DNA of 64,000 bases from Robiginitalea aurantiaca. Its GTDB lineage: Bacteria > Bacteroidota > Bacteroidia > Flavobacteriales > Flavobacteriaceae. Every line of letters begins with the position of its first letter. Position 1 is the stretch's first letter. The stretch lies in NCBI RefSeq assembly GCF_030380815.1, contig NZ_JAUDUY010000004.1, positions 1 to 64,000 of the forward strand, read 5' to 3'. The notes below the pieces were generated by a model. It saw only the letters and a program-made list of their open reading frames with translations. It was not told the origin of the DNA and ran no database searches. Position numbers and translations under genes: made by a program. Positions 1 to 7,339 of this stretch are shown one piece after another.

Positions 1-44
1 TCGATTATGAAATACCCGCTGAAGTATTTAAAAAAGCAGCATGA
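1..44 (+). CDS. C-terminal tail of an unidentified protein (partial)
   Basis: Reading frame 3 gives a short tail (DYEIPAEVFKKAA) ending at the TGA at 42-44. The stop overlaps the ATG at 41 of the next gene in an ATGA arrangement, which is what two genes of one operon look like and is the main reason to call this frame. Nothing about function can be said from 13 residues. Confidence 0.4.
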   Translation, partial: DYEIPAEVFKKAA

Positions 45-584
45 ATATTTATATAAATTTGAAAGAAAGCTGTCCTAAAGATTGGGGGATCTACAGGTAA
101 AACAGACCTTGAATTTTCCTTATCAGGATCATCCAAAGCAATCAACTACGTAACAAAACCATATTTTGATCAAGTAGAAAAAAGTGCTGAGGAAAGAAGA
201 AAAAAAGAAATGCAAGAGGAAGAGCAATTCATATTAACTGTTGAAGCGATGCCCGATAAATTTGACTGTAATACGCCATTACAAGCGGTTTATAGTTTTG
301 AACCATATGAATACTATTTAAATTTCGAAGATAAAGACGGGTACGATGGTCAATTTTGGTTGGATAAATCAAATGAAATAAAAATTTATAATAGGTGGAA
401 AGGAGATAAAATCTTAATAACAATAGATTTACCAAAAGGTTTAAAAGCATACTATACAACTATATCTGATTTAAACAAAGTAACGCTCGATCCTGTTGTA
501 GAGTTTTTTAAAAACAACGAAATAGCCTTGAAGAATAATTGCCCAGGATTAACAGATGATCAATTTAACATGATTGAGAATTAG
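41..584 (+). pseudogene. Hypothetical element-borne protein, apparently frameshifted near its start
   Basis: The ATG at 41 opens a frame that closes at the TAA at 98-100, while a second frame, open from 63, runs to the stop at 584. Removing one G from the run of five at 84-88 joins the two into one protein of about 180 residues, starting MNIYINLKESCPKDWGSTGK. The first in-frame ATG of the long frame is at 210, which would give 124 residues. The product is acidic and Lys-rich with no signal peptide or membrane segment, and I do not recognise the family. Low GC compared with the rest of the window points to recent transfer. Either the gene is broken or the G run carries a sequence error. Confidence 0.55.
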
Positions 585-720
585 CATAAGCGTCCGTACG
601 ACTCAAAACCGTAGATTTTCAAACAGGCCGATATTAAGACCGATATTATTCATCGAACGTCCAACTGCAAGTTTGGTGCAGTCCAGGAGCATATATTTAA
701 CCAGCTTAATTGTTTTCATT

Positions 721-757
721 AACCCCTGAGATTTTTGAGGTGAATCTTGGGGGTTTT
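721..757 (+). terminator. Probable intrinsic terminator after the AT-rich gene
   Basis: A hairpin pairs AACCCC (721-726) with GGGGTT (750-755) and, inside it, AGATT (729-733) with AATCT (743-747). The loop is 9 bases and the strand ends in a short T run. It follows the gene ending at 584 and precedes the recombinase promoter, so it would insulate the two. Confidence 0.5.
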
Positions 758-793
758 CTATATGTTAATGATATCACATAACTTAAACGGTCG

Positions 794-824
794 TTTGTGA
801 TTTGTGAAATTTATTGTATCTTAG
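794..824 (+). promoter_or_regulatory. Bacteroidota-type promoter of the recombinase gene
   Basis: TTTG at 794-797 is followed by exactly 19 bases and then TATCTTAG at 817-824, one mismatch from the Bacteroidota -7 consensus TAnnTTTG. The recombinase ATG is 22 bases downstream. Spacing and both boxes fit the known consensus. Confidence 0.7.
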
Positions 825-845
825 ATATAACAAACAAGAGAAGCC

Positions 846-1532
846 ATGAAATACGTTGTCTATTATCGGGTTAGTACAAAGGATCAGAACTTAGGACTGG
901 ATGCTCAACGGAGTATGGTAGAGAAATCCTTGAAGGCAGAAGATGAGGTGCTGAGGTCTTTTACAGAGAAGGAGACAGGAACTAACAAGAAGTTTCGTCC
1001 TATTCTGCAAGAGGCTCTTAACTTATGCAAGGAGACAGGAGCTATATTGCTTATAGCTAAATTGGATAGGTTAGCCAGGAACGTTAGCGTTATCTCTACT
1101 CTTATGGAATCTGGTATTCAGTTCCAGGCGGTGGATATGCCTGCGGCAACTAATCTTACTATTCACATATTTGCGGCTATTGCAGAACATGAGGCCGATA
1201 TAATTTCACAAAGAACAAAGTCCGCTCTTAAAGAAATCAAAAGCAACATAAAAGAGAATGGACATCATATATCCAAAAGTGGTAATAAGGTAACCTCTCT
1301 TGGATCTCCTTCTAACTTGACAGACGAGGCGAGGAGGAAGGCGGTTGAGGCCATAAAGAATAAGAAAAGGCTGAACCCAAGAAACAGGCAAGCAAAAGCG
1401 CTTATACGCTCTTTACACAAGGAAGGCAAGAAACTGTCAGAGATAGCGAGAGAACTTAATGATAACGGCTTTACGGCTTCAAGAGGTGGTAAGTTCAGAG
1501 CGGAGCAAGTTAAGAGGCTAATTGAGGCATAA
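846..1532 (+). CDS. Small serine recombinase (resolvase/integrase family)
   Basis: A 228-residue serine recombinase that probably integrates and excises the element. Residues 1-130 form the resolvase-type catalytic domain: YRVS with the nucleophile Ser10 and Arg8, the AKLDRLAR segment at 71-78, and the AEHEADIISQRT helix with Arg123. Residues 150-228 are a C-terminal helix-turn-helix DNA-binding region with the IAxELNxxGxxxxxGG pattern seen in recombinases. It lacks the long zinc-ribbon/coiled-coil extension of large serine integrases, so it is of the small class. It stands alone behind its own promoter and its 3' end overlaps the convergent gene ending at 1510. The family is certain from the motifs; that it acts on yifB is inferred from position. 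Confidence 0.88.
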   Translation: MKYVVYYRVSTKDQNLGLDAQRSMVEKSLKAEDEVLRSFTEKETGTNKKFRPILQEALNLCKETGAILLIAKLDRLARNVSVISTLMESGIQFQAVDMPAATNLTIHIFAAIAEHEADIISQRTKSALKEIKSNIKENGHHISKSGNKVTSLGSPSNLTDEARRKAVEAIKNKKRLNPRNRQAKALIRSLHKEGKKLSEIARELNDNGFTASRGGKFRAEQVKRLIEA

Positions 1533-2010
1533 TCATTGCCCAAAATTGGCTAATGGCAACTGCAGCACCTAAAAACGTAAGGATGACCATTAGTATTTTA
1601 ACCCATGCACGCTCATACCAATGAATATCCCTCTCGTGAGCATTTACTGTAGGCTGATCCTCCTCAGAAACAATTACCGTAGACCGATCCTCCGCATATA
1701 ATGGCCCATTTGTTAAATATTTCCTGTCCTCTATCGGTATGTTCCATCCATTATCCAAAATATATAGTCCACGGGCAATATTATTGCCAGTAGCAAACGG
1801 AAATGGATATCTTCCTAAATTTCTACGCTGGTTTTGTTTTGCGTACCTTAATACAACTTGTACAGGGTACTGAGAATCATCTGCCTTAGAGGGAATCCTT
1901 CTAATCTCTCTAACCTTTGGATCAATTTCCCAAGTCTCGGAGAACTTATCTGTTAATTCTTCTAAATCTTTATTTGAGAGGTTGGATGGATTCATTACAT
2001 AAAGATACAT
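1510..2010 (-). CDS. Hypothetical protein with one C-terminal membrane anchor
   Basis: 166 residues. The first 130 are hydrophilic with no recognised domain. One hydrophobic helix follows (about 138-160, WVKILMVILTFLGAAVAI), so the protein is probably tail-anchored with its bulk in the cytoplasm. A second Met at residue 6 is an equally good start. It is the last gene of the leftward island operon and overlaps the recombinase 3' end by 23 bases. The gap to the preceding gene is 39 bases. Function unknown; position in the operon is the only clue. Confidence 0.6.
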   Translation of the reverse strand: MYLYVMNPSNLSNKDLEELTDKFSETWEIDPKVREIRRIPSKADDSQYPVQVVLRYAKQNQRRNLGRYPFPFATGNNIARGLYILDNGWNIPIEDRKYLTNGPLYAEDRSTVIVSEEDQPTVNAHERDIHWYERAWVKILMVILTFLGAAVAISQFWAMIMPQLAS

Positions 2011-2049
2011 TATCGTAATCTTTAATACTTAACAGTACCCCAATTCTGT

Positions 2050-2514
2050 TCAAGAGGAAGGTTCAAACATCTTCTTATATTCTGCCTCGTTCTCGACAGA
2101 ACCTATAAAGTGGTAATTAACCTCCTGACCTTCTTTGAATACGTCAAACACATGGAACGGATAGTTTCCTTCTGTCTGTACCACCATAAAGAACTTAGCC
2201 TCTTCTTTATCCATTATTGACCTGGACATATTAATCTCTTCGACCAAAGACAGGAAGGCTTTAATCTGTGGTGTAGGCTCAATGCGGTTGTGAACGAGGT
2301 CGCTGACAAACTGGGTATGGTGATGCTTTACTTCTATGATCTTTGTTATACTCACATCGTCATTACGAAATTGGTACTGCGCATAGGTGGCGTTCTCTGT
2401 CCATTGTAACTGAATACCGTCAATGTCGGTGGCATAGCAGTTGTTAAGACTGTAATGCTCTTTAGCCCACCTGGGCTGACTCTCACGTCCATATTTCCTA
2501 CGCTCCTTTGGCAT
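2050..2514 (-). CDS. Candidate PD-(D/E)XK-type nuclease-like protein
   Basis: 154 residues. An Asp-rich strand (ATDIDGIQLQW, about residues 28-38) is followed some 25 residues later by a hydrophobic strand ending in an acidic-x-Lys pair (IIEVKHHH, about 60-67). That spacing of D...ExK resembles the core of PD-(D/E)XK nucleases, including phage-borne ones with a TDIDF...IEYKH pattern. The C-terminal half (MDKEEAKFFMVVQTEG...) looks like further alpha/beta fold. The ATG overlaps the TAA of the upstream gene by one base, so the two are likely translationally coupled. The nuclease call is an inference from one motif; the reading frame itself is solid. Confidence 0.6.
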   Translation of the reverse strand: MPKERRKYGRESQPRWAKEHYSLNNCYATDIDGIQLQWTENATYAQYQFRNDDVSITKIIEVKHHHTQFVSDLVHNRIEPTPQIKAFLSLVEEINMSRSIMDKEEAKFFMVVQTEGNYPFHVFDVFKEGQEVNYHFIGSVENEAEYKKMFEPSS

Positions 2515-2696
2515 TACTTATCTCCTGATTTTGGACGCTTAATGTATCTCCCAAATGCGTTACAGAGACCGTAGTCCTCAGGCTCTACGAAAGGCAGGAA
2601 GATATAACTATCCTTGATTTTCATATCAGAGAACCTTTCATGAATTTGCTGACGGAAAGAGAGGTCTGACTTCTTCTTCTTGCGACCAAACATCAA
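2514..2696 (-). CDS. Small hypothetical basic protein
   Basis: 60 residues, with a Lys-rich N terminus (FGRKKKKSD) and no membrane segment. Its start overlaps the TGA of the 180-residue gene upstream (ATGA type) and its stop overlaps the ATG of the nuclease-like gene downstream, so it sits in a tightly coupled three-gene run. That coupling is the best evidence that so short a frame is real. Family not recognised. Confidence 0.6.
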   Translation of the reverse strand: MMFGRKKKKSDLSFRQQIHERFSDMKIKDSYIFLPFVEPEDYGLCNAFGRYIKRPKSGDK

Positions 2697-3235
2697 GCAG
2701 AAACTTTTTGTAGCAATCGACAGGCTTGTTCATAGCGATGAATGTTCACTTCATGCACCCCGTCAGGCCGTTTAATGATAGAATGTCGGATAGGCTCAGG
2801 AAAAGAGTTTATAACGTCCATAGCCTTACGGAGGACATCGTAATCTTCTCTCAAATCTTCTTCGAGATAGGCTACATGAGATTCTTTCACCTCTTGCAGA
2901 AAGTCCTCTTTGATGCGAGGCTTACCGTCCTGTCTTTTAATGGCCTTCTTTGGGGGAAATCCAGCCTCCTGGAGTGCAATTAAAGAGTTGTATTCGGCTT
3001 TTATGCCAAAGGCATCAGATGCTACTTGGAGGTTCTTAAAATGCGTCTCCGCCTTTAAAACGGCTTCAAGCTGACTCAGAGTTTTTACTTCCTTTTCTAC
3101 GACCTCCGAACATTCAGTAAGGATTGCCTCGCATTTATTCAAGCGTATTAGTTGCTCACGCAAATCTTCTACGTCCTTGGCGTATCTCGCACCATCAAAG
3201 TGCAGTTGATAGTCTTCATTTACAAATGGAATCAT
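2693..3235 (-). CDS. Hypothetical helical protein of the island operon
   Basis: 180 residues, soluble, strongly helical. Residues 18-75 are rich in Leu/Glu/Lys with coiled-coil spacing (DLREQLIRLNKCEAIL), and a second charged helical part lies at 105-150. No catalytic motif or known domain was recognised. It is followed without a gap by the 60-residue gene. A GC-rich hairpin lies just upstream. Partnership with the small coupled genes is likely from their overlap; function unknown. Confidence 0.6.
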   Translation of the reverse strand: MIPFVNEDYQLHFDGARYAKDVEDLREQLIRLNKCEAILTECSEVVEKEVKTLSQLEAVLKAETHFKNLQVASDAFGIKAEYNSLIALQEAGFPPKKAIKRQDGKPRIKEDFLQEVKESHVAYLEEDLREDYDVLRKAMDVINSFPEPIRHSIIKRPDGVHEVNIHRYEQACRLLQKVSA

Positions 3236-3254
3236 AGTATTTAGTTTTTAATGT

Positions 3255-3268
3255 GGGGCTATCGCCCC
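3255..3268 (-). other. Short perfect hairpin between island genes
   Basis: GGGGC (3255-3259) and GCCCC (3264-3268) form a perfect 5-bp stem with a 4-base loop, 15 bases after the end of the 44-residue gene and 20 bases before the start of the 180-residue gene on the minus strand. There is no U run, so it is more likely an attenuator, a processing site or an mRNA stabiliser than a full terminator. Confidence 0.35.
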
Positions 3269-3282
3269 GATGTTTATAAAAG

Positions 3283-3417
3283 TTAGAGGATGGCCTCTCG
3301 TATGTAGTTGCTGATCGTTTTACCTTCAAGCAGAGCCAGTTCACGTACTTGTAACTTCTCGTCCTTAGTCAGCCTTACGAATAAACGCTCGGACTTTCTT
3401 TCTTCTCGTGTTTTCAT
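3283..3417 (-). CDS. 44-residue ribbon-helix-helix protein (MobC/CopG-like)
   Basis: Translation gives a short basic N terminus, a beta-strand of the form RLFVRLTKDEK (11-21) and two helices ending in a TISNYIREAIL motif (34-44). This is the layout of ribbon-helix-helix DNA-binding proteins, including the relaxosome accessory MobC and antitoxins of the CopG type. The ATG overlaps the TGA of the upstream 63-residue gene (ATGA, 3414-3417), supporting translation. It could act as a repressor of the operon or as an oriT-binding accessory protein; no relaxase is visible in the window. Confidence 0.65.
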   Translation of the reverse strand: MKTREERKSERLFVRLTKDEKLQVRELALLEGKTISNYIREAIL

Positions 3418-3605
3418 TTGATGCCGTATTTGTCTTTGATATTTTGTAGCATCTTATTTAACTCATGAACTTTCCTTGCACGATCTGTACTTGCCTGGGA
3501 TTTAAGAATGAGCCGTTTTGCAAAGTCAGCATCTTGTGTTACGTGGAGGTATCCGTAACCCGATTCGGCTACTCTACCTGTTGTGTTGTTATTAGACTTT
3601 TTCAT
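3414..3605 (-). CDS. Small hypothetical protein, first gene of the leftward island operon
   Basis: 63 residues, basic, soluble. It has an Asn/Thr/Lys-rich start and a helical C terminus (ARKVHELNKMLQNIKDKYG). It overlaps the ribbon-helix-helix gene by four bases. The two together resemble the paired small regulators often found in front of mobilisation or toxin-antitoxin genes, but no homolog is recognised. The real start may be this ATG, since a stretch without genes lies upstream. Confidence 0.5.
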   Translation of the reverse strand: MKKSNNNTTGRVAESGYGYLHVTQDADFAKRLILKSQASTDRARKVHELNKMLQNIKDKYGIK

Positions 3606-4001
3606 AGTATATTGATTTACAGTTGTTTAAAAGAGGTCTCTAATCCTCATTATTATTCTCTCTCTGAGTATCAGTCATTTACAGGATTTGTTCAATGTAT
3701 TGATATAGAGTATTTTATGTGATTTCTTATTAAATTGGTTCTTTCTGTGTTATTCCTTTCTGTATCGTTCCAGGCTACGCTGTTTGTGCGCTTCGCCTTT
3801 CACTAATTCAGATCGTATTTCTTAGACATCTACTTTTTCTTAAATATCCGAGCCGTCAGGCGAGCCGCAAACTTGCTCTATCCGTACAGTTGCTCAATCC
3901 TTCTCTATGATTGTTTAGACACGCATCCATTTTGTAAAAGCGGAAATTCGGTCTTATATATAAGTAGAGGCGTTTTTCCAGTTTTACAATTCCTCGATTC
4001 A
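3606..4001. promoter_or_regulatory. Gene-free 396-base stretch, probable control region of the island
   Basis: No convincing frame was found on either strand; the two short plus-strand frames here have no start context and unlikely composition. The stretch lies upstream of the leftward operon that starts at 3605 and downstream of the helix-turn-helix gene that ends at 4002, so it should hold the operon promoter. I could not identify a clear -7/-33 pair, iterons or an oriT nick site. Confidence 0.35.
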
Positions 4002-4754
4002 CTAGGCCGATCTTCGGTTCTCTTCATAGTATCGTCTTATCATCTGTTGTTCTTCAGTTCCCGAATTGGATTTAATTGCATCATACATTTCTCTCAACTC
4101 AGGGTGTTCTTTTAGGTAGCTGCTAACGGTTTTATTACTTAAACCGATAAGGTCAGCCAGATGGCTTTTGGTTAACGTCCTGCTGTTAAGATCGTAGTCA
4201 GCCAGGGCAATTTCAATAATCTCAAACGTCTCGGATCTGCGCTCTTGTCCAAGTAGCTGATTGATTTCTTTGGTCTCAGAATTATCTTCACTAACCTTCC
4301 TTAAGTAATAAGGATTCTTTAAAAACCGAATACTCCTGTTCGGCCTTATCTCCATGGTATCCTTTTCTATTATGGCATCATTGACAAATTCAAGAAGTAC
4401 ATCATCTGGAATCCTGTAGCCTAGACATCTATTTTGAATGTCCACGCCGACCTTCATTAAATACCCTCGTAGAATTGATTCATCCAACCATTTGTAGGCG
4501 TTCGATATTAGTTTTAAATAATATTTCGTCTCGCTGATGATCTGGTGACGGTCAATTACCCCGACCATTGAAATATTGAAATCGAATACCTTTACCGAGT
4601 CACCTTTTCTTGCAATCGCAATCCTGGACTTATCGGGATTGGACATAAGAAATTCCTTATGTTGTCTTTTTAGCAATTTGACTGTATTGACAACTGGGAG
4701 TTCGAATTCTGATTCCATATACTTAAGTGTTCTTAGATTAATTGGTCTCGTCAT
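4002..4754 (-). CDS. Helix-turn-helix protein of the island, function unknown
   Basis: 250 residues. The N-terminal 150 residues are an unrecognised alpha/beta region. Residues about 178-220 carry a probable helix-turn-helix (LTKSHLADLIGLSNKTVSSY), and the last 25 are charged and helical. The plan, a large N-terminal domain plus C-terminal winged or plain helix-turn-helix, fits a replication initiator, an excisionase-like regulator or a control protein of the element. It is the gene closest to the right junction, and its promoter must lie within about 130 bases of the yifB boundary. No known family was recognised. Confidence 0.6.
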   Translation of the reverse strand: MTRPINLRTLKYMESEFELPVVNTVKLLKRQHKEFLMSNPDKSRIAIARKGDSVKVFDFNISMVGVIDRHQIISETKYYLKLISNAYKWLDESILRGYLMKVGVDIQNRCLGYRIPDDVLLEFVNDAIIEKDTMEIRPNRSIRFLKNPYYLRKVSEDNSETKEINQLLGQERRSETFEIIEIALADYDLNSRTLTKSHLADLIGLSNKTVSSYLKEHPELREMYDAIKSNSGTEEQQMIRRYYEENRRSA

Positions 4755-4883
4755 AGGAATAACGAAAAAGTGTATATTCCGTTTTAAAATCTATACGTTC
4801 AAATCGTATGATATTCCTATAAAGGCAATGGATATAGGTATTACGATACATAGCGTATATATTTCGATACCGCCACAAATAAC

Positions 4884-5597
4884 ACTATAACAGATATCGC
4901 ACTAATTGGAGGCGGGAGTTACCCCCAACCAGGGGAGATCTCCCTGGCCCATAACGGGGTGCTTTTTCTCGATGAATTGCCTGAGTTTAAGCGGCATGTA
5001 CTTGAGGTATTGCGTCAGCCTCTGGAAGACCGGCAGATTACAATTTCAAGATCTCGTTTTACCATTACCTATCCCAGTAGTTTTATGCTTGTAGCGAGTA
5101 TGAATCCGAGCCCCAATGGATATTTTTCATCCTCCCTTTCAGATGCGTCCGCAAACAGCCCGAATGAGATGCGCAGGTATATGAGCCGTATTTCAGGTCC
5201 TTTACTGGACCGGATCGACATCCACCTGGAGGTGAACCCTGTTCCTTTTGATGAAATGTCCTCCGGGAGACAGGGAGCATCCAGTGCACAGATTCGTTCC
5301 AGGGTAGTACAGGCACGAAACCGCCAGTTGATACGGTTTAAGCAGGAGGCCGGGGTGTATTCAAATGCCCAGATGAACTCACGGCTCATCAGGAGGCATT
5401 GTGGACTGAGACCCGGGCCAAAAAAATTACTCAAGCATGCCATGCAGCGCCTGGGACTATCCGCCCGGGCTTATGACCGGATTTTGAAGGTAGGGAGGAC
5501 CATTGCGGATCTGGATGCAAGCGTGGACATCCGGGAGGTCCATCTCGCCGAAGCCATTCAATATCGGAGCCTGGACCGGGAGGGGTGGTTGGGGTAG
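4884..5597 (+). pseudogene. yifB: C-terminal half of YifB/ComM AAA+ helicase, N terminus lost to the insertion
   Basis: The family (Mg-chelatase-like AAA+, YifB/ComM) is a hexameric DNA helicase that drives branch migration during natural transformation and is usually about 510 residues. Here only about 237 remain. They begin at a TITDIALIGGGSYPQPGEIS segment, whose native form is HHTISD, and continue through Walker B (GVLFLDELPEF), the sensor-1 MNPSPNGYF segment, the arginine-finger region (SRISGPLLDRIDIHLEV) and the C-terminal Mg_chelatase_C domain (LRPGPKKLLKHAMQRLGLSARAYDRILKVGRTIADLD). Upstream in the same frame there is a TAG at 4851. A GTG at 4959 is only an internal codon. Walker A is missing, so this piece cannot be active alone. 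Confidence 0.9.
5573..5587 (+). repeat. 15-base direct repeat, copy 1 (end of yifB)
   Basis: GGACCGGGAGGGGTG lies in the last codons of yifB (LDREGWLG). An identical copy occurs 1135 bases downstream at 6708-6722. The two copies bracket the DUF6090 gene. Confidence 0.6.
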
Positions 5598-5769
5598 ATT
5601 TTAAGCGTCGTATATGACATGGGCACGAGGAGAAAATTGGCAATGGCAGTTCATTGTTCTATCTCAAGCTTTATTTGTTCAAGCTCGTTGGAGCCCATTA
5701 CAGAGCATTTATATAGGCAGATCCCGAACTGGTTTTATGAGGAAACGTAAAACCCAAAGAGAACTATAA

Positions 5770-6576
5770 TTACTCAGATGTCTTTAAAGAGTTATTTTCA
5801 ATATACTCTATTAAACCGTCGGCATAGTCTATGACCCCATTCCCAACTGTAATGATCCAGGCCGCCTCTCGAATAAGTAATTTAATCAGAAATATCCGCT
5901 TCTGGTGGTCTTTAATCGCCATTAAAGGATCATCTATTTTAAAAAACATATTGGTTAATAAGCCATCTTCACCTAAAGAGGCTTCCCATTCGGCTATCTG
6001 ATCATGAAACTTGATTTGATTTCGCTCTCCCAGACGATGGGACCAATAATCGTAATAGCCGTTTATGGCATTTTTGAGTTCATGGTTATCGATATATGAA
6101 AATACACCGGTGCTTTTTAATTCGTCAATTGTCGAGGTATTTAAATTTTGAGATACAGACCGATGAGACCATAACAAGGCTAATCCAATGAATTCTTTAT
6201 CATATTCTTCCGGTATTTCTTCTGTCCAAATTGCACTTGGGCTATAAACAGGCATAAGCACCTCGTCTGTGGTTGGATCATAGATGTCTTCCCCAAGTTG
6301 CGTTAAAATATACTGCAACGAATGATATCTGAAATTATGGACTTCGACGGCACTTTTCATCGTTTCCTGATCTTCCTTTAGATCATCAACAAAATCCTCA
6401 AGGTAAAGTTTAACCACCTCTTTTTTTTGCAACTCTTCATTGTAATTATCTATGCTTAAGGCAATTAATATCCCAATTACAACAAGGATTATTTCGCCAA
6501 TAGCATATTTTAAATAGTTCCCTATTTTATTTTTTTCGATTAAATCAATTCTATTTTTTCTGAATAATTTTAACAT
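5770..6576 (-). CDS. DUF6090 family membrane-anchored protein
   Basis: 268 residues. The N terminus matches the hallmark of the flavobacterial DUF6090 family: a basic stretch, NKIGNYLKYAIGEIILVVIG with one membrane helix (about 23-42), then LIALSIDNYNE. The rest is soluble and helical, probably periplasmic. No catalytic motif is evident and the family has no assigned function. A second member lies at 9065-9787. The gene stands alone between two copies of a 15-base repeat taken from the end of yifB. Confidence 0.8.
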   Translation of the reverse strand: MLKLFRKNRIDLIEKNKIGNYLKYAIGEIILVVIGILIALSIDNYNEELQKKEVVKLYLEDFVDDLKEDQETMKSAVEVHNFRYHSLQYILTQLGEDIYDPTTDEVLMPVYSPSAIWTEEIPEEYDKEFIGLALLWSHRSVSQNLNTSTIDELKSTGVFSYIDNHELKNAINGYYDYWSHRLGERNQIKFHDQIAEWEASLGEDGLLTNMFFKIDDPLMAIKDHQKRIFLIKLLIREAAWIITVGNGVIDYADGLIEYIENNSLKTSE

Positions 6577-6707
6577 TGGTTGATGAATGATTAAAGGACC
6601 TTTAGTTAAAGTTTGAATGGACCAGTAACGTGACGCCTAACACGCTTAAATGTTTACGAGTAACTATTCAATGTTCAAAAACCTAAGATAATAAATAAGC
6701 TTTTACC

Positions 6708-6722
6708 GGACCGGGAGGGGTG
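6708..6722 (+). repeat. 15-base direct repeat, copy 2
   Basis: Identical to 5573-5587. In the yifB reading frame the surrounding bases give PDREGCFG, close to the LDREGWLG end of YifB, so it may be a remnant of a duplicated yifB 3' end rather than a chance match. Confidence 0.5.
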
Positions 6723-6811
6723 TTTTGGTATATCGCGTGAAAGTTTCAAATGATCTTCGGCGATAGTCCGGTCTATTTCTGTGATTTCTATGTGTTTTTG
6801 AGGAATGATAC

Positions 6812-7339
6812 CTAAGACTTCCTTCTAAAGGTATATCCTATTTTCAAGGAAGCGGAAATAACACCTGTATTGGTTTGGCTCCAGTTTTCCGCAGCGATAT
6901 TAGGCCCTGCATCAATTTGAAGTGTCAAGCCCTTATGAGCCATGAACTCAAAGCCTATGGGAACATAGACGATCGCCTGCCGGTCGCCCCAGTCACCCAA
7001 AAAATTCCATTCCCTTATGGAACCTACCTGAGCCCCGATATAGAAGAAAGCCTTCTTTGCAGGTTTTCGGTTGAAATAGTAATTGGCCCCGGCATGGCAG
7101 CTAAAACCTACCCCAAAACCCGCGTTGACCGAAAATTTCTGGTTTATGTTGTAATTCAAATGCACCCCGAGAGCTTCAGCCCCCCCGAGTTGTCCCAAAA
7201 GGGAAGCGCTACCCGCAATGCCTGAGGTCCTGTCCTGGGCAAAAAGGGCGCCTTGAATAAGGAGTATGACCAGGATGACACATCGGTTGAAAGGCATATT
7301 CAGCTTATTTTTCCTAGCATTTTGACATTGTTTTATCAT
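6812..7339 (-). CDS. Small outer-membrane beta-barrel-like protein
   Basis: 175 residues. A signal peptide is plausible from the Met at residue 15 (CVILVILLIQGALFAQ), so the true start may be 7297. The mature part alternates polar and hydrophobic residues in beta-hairpin fashion (KFSVNAGFGVGFSCHAGANYYF, VYVPIGFEFMAHKGLTLQI) and ends with a Tyr-Phe strand, as in opacity/OmpW-like small barrels. No closer family is recognised. It is monocistronic; the 379 bases upstream hold no clear gene. Confidence 0.6.
   Translation of the reverse strand: MIKQCQNARKNKLNMPFNRCVILVILLIQGALFAQDRTSGIAGSASLLGQLGGAEALGVHLNYNINQKFSVNAGFGVGFSCHAGANYYFNRKPAKKAFFYIGAQVGSIREWNFLGDWGDRQAIVYVPIGFEFMAHKGLTLQIDAGPNIAAENWSQTNTGVISASLKIGYTFRRKS

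Larger units (their letters stand above)
1..4883. mobile_element. Right-hand part of an integrated element inserted in yifB (comM)
   Basis: Everything left of about 4884 is foreign to the yifB gene, whose C-terminal half resumes there in frame. The segment carries a serine recombinase, small genes of unknown function and a helix-turn-helix protein. It is patchy in composition, very AT-rich at 1-590 and more balanced after 800. The other end and the yifB N-terminal half must lie left of the window or be lost. Extent and mobility are inferred; the right junction is the part that is directly visible. No terminal inverted repeats were recognised, which fits a site-specific recombinase better than a transposase. 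Confidence 0.75.

Noticed and set aside
229-459. Minus-strand frame of 76 codons
   Set aside because: Antisense to the better frame ending at 584, with no start context and no domain.
585-720. tRNA fragment as an attachment site before the recombinase
   Set aside because: A short segment looks vaguely like a T-arm, but it cannot be folded into a tRNA end.
2726-2983. Plus-strand 85-codon frame
   Set aside because: Lies entirely on the opposite strand of the 180-residue island gene.
3606-4001. CRISPR array, iterons or oriT in the island gap
   Set aside because: No regular repeats or spacers and no recognised nick site were visible by eye.
4959-5597. GTG at 4959 as the real start of a short YifB
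   Set aside because: It lies inside the Walker B strand (GVLFLDELP); homologous sequence continues upstream in frame to 4884.
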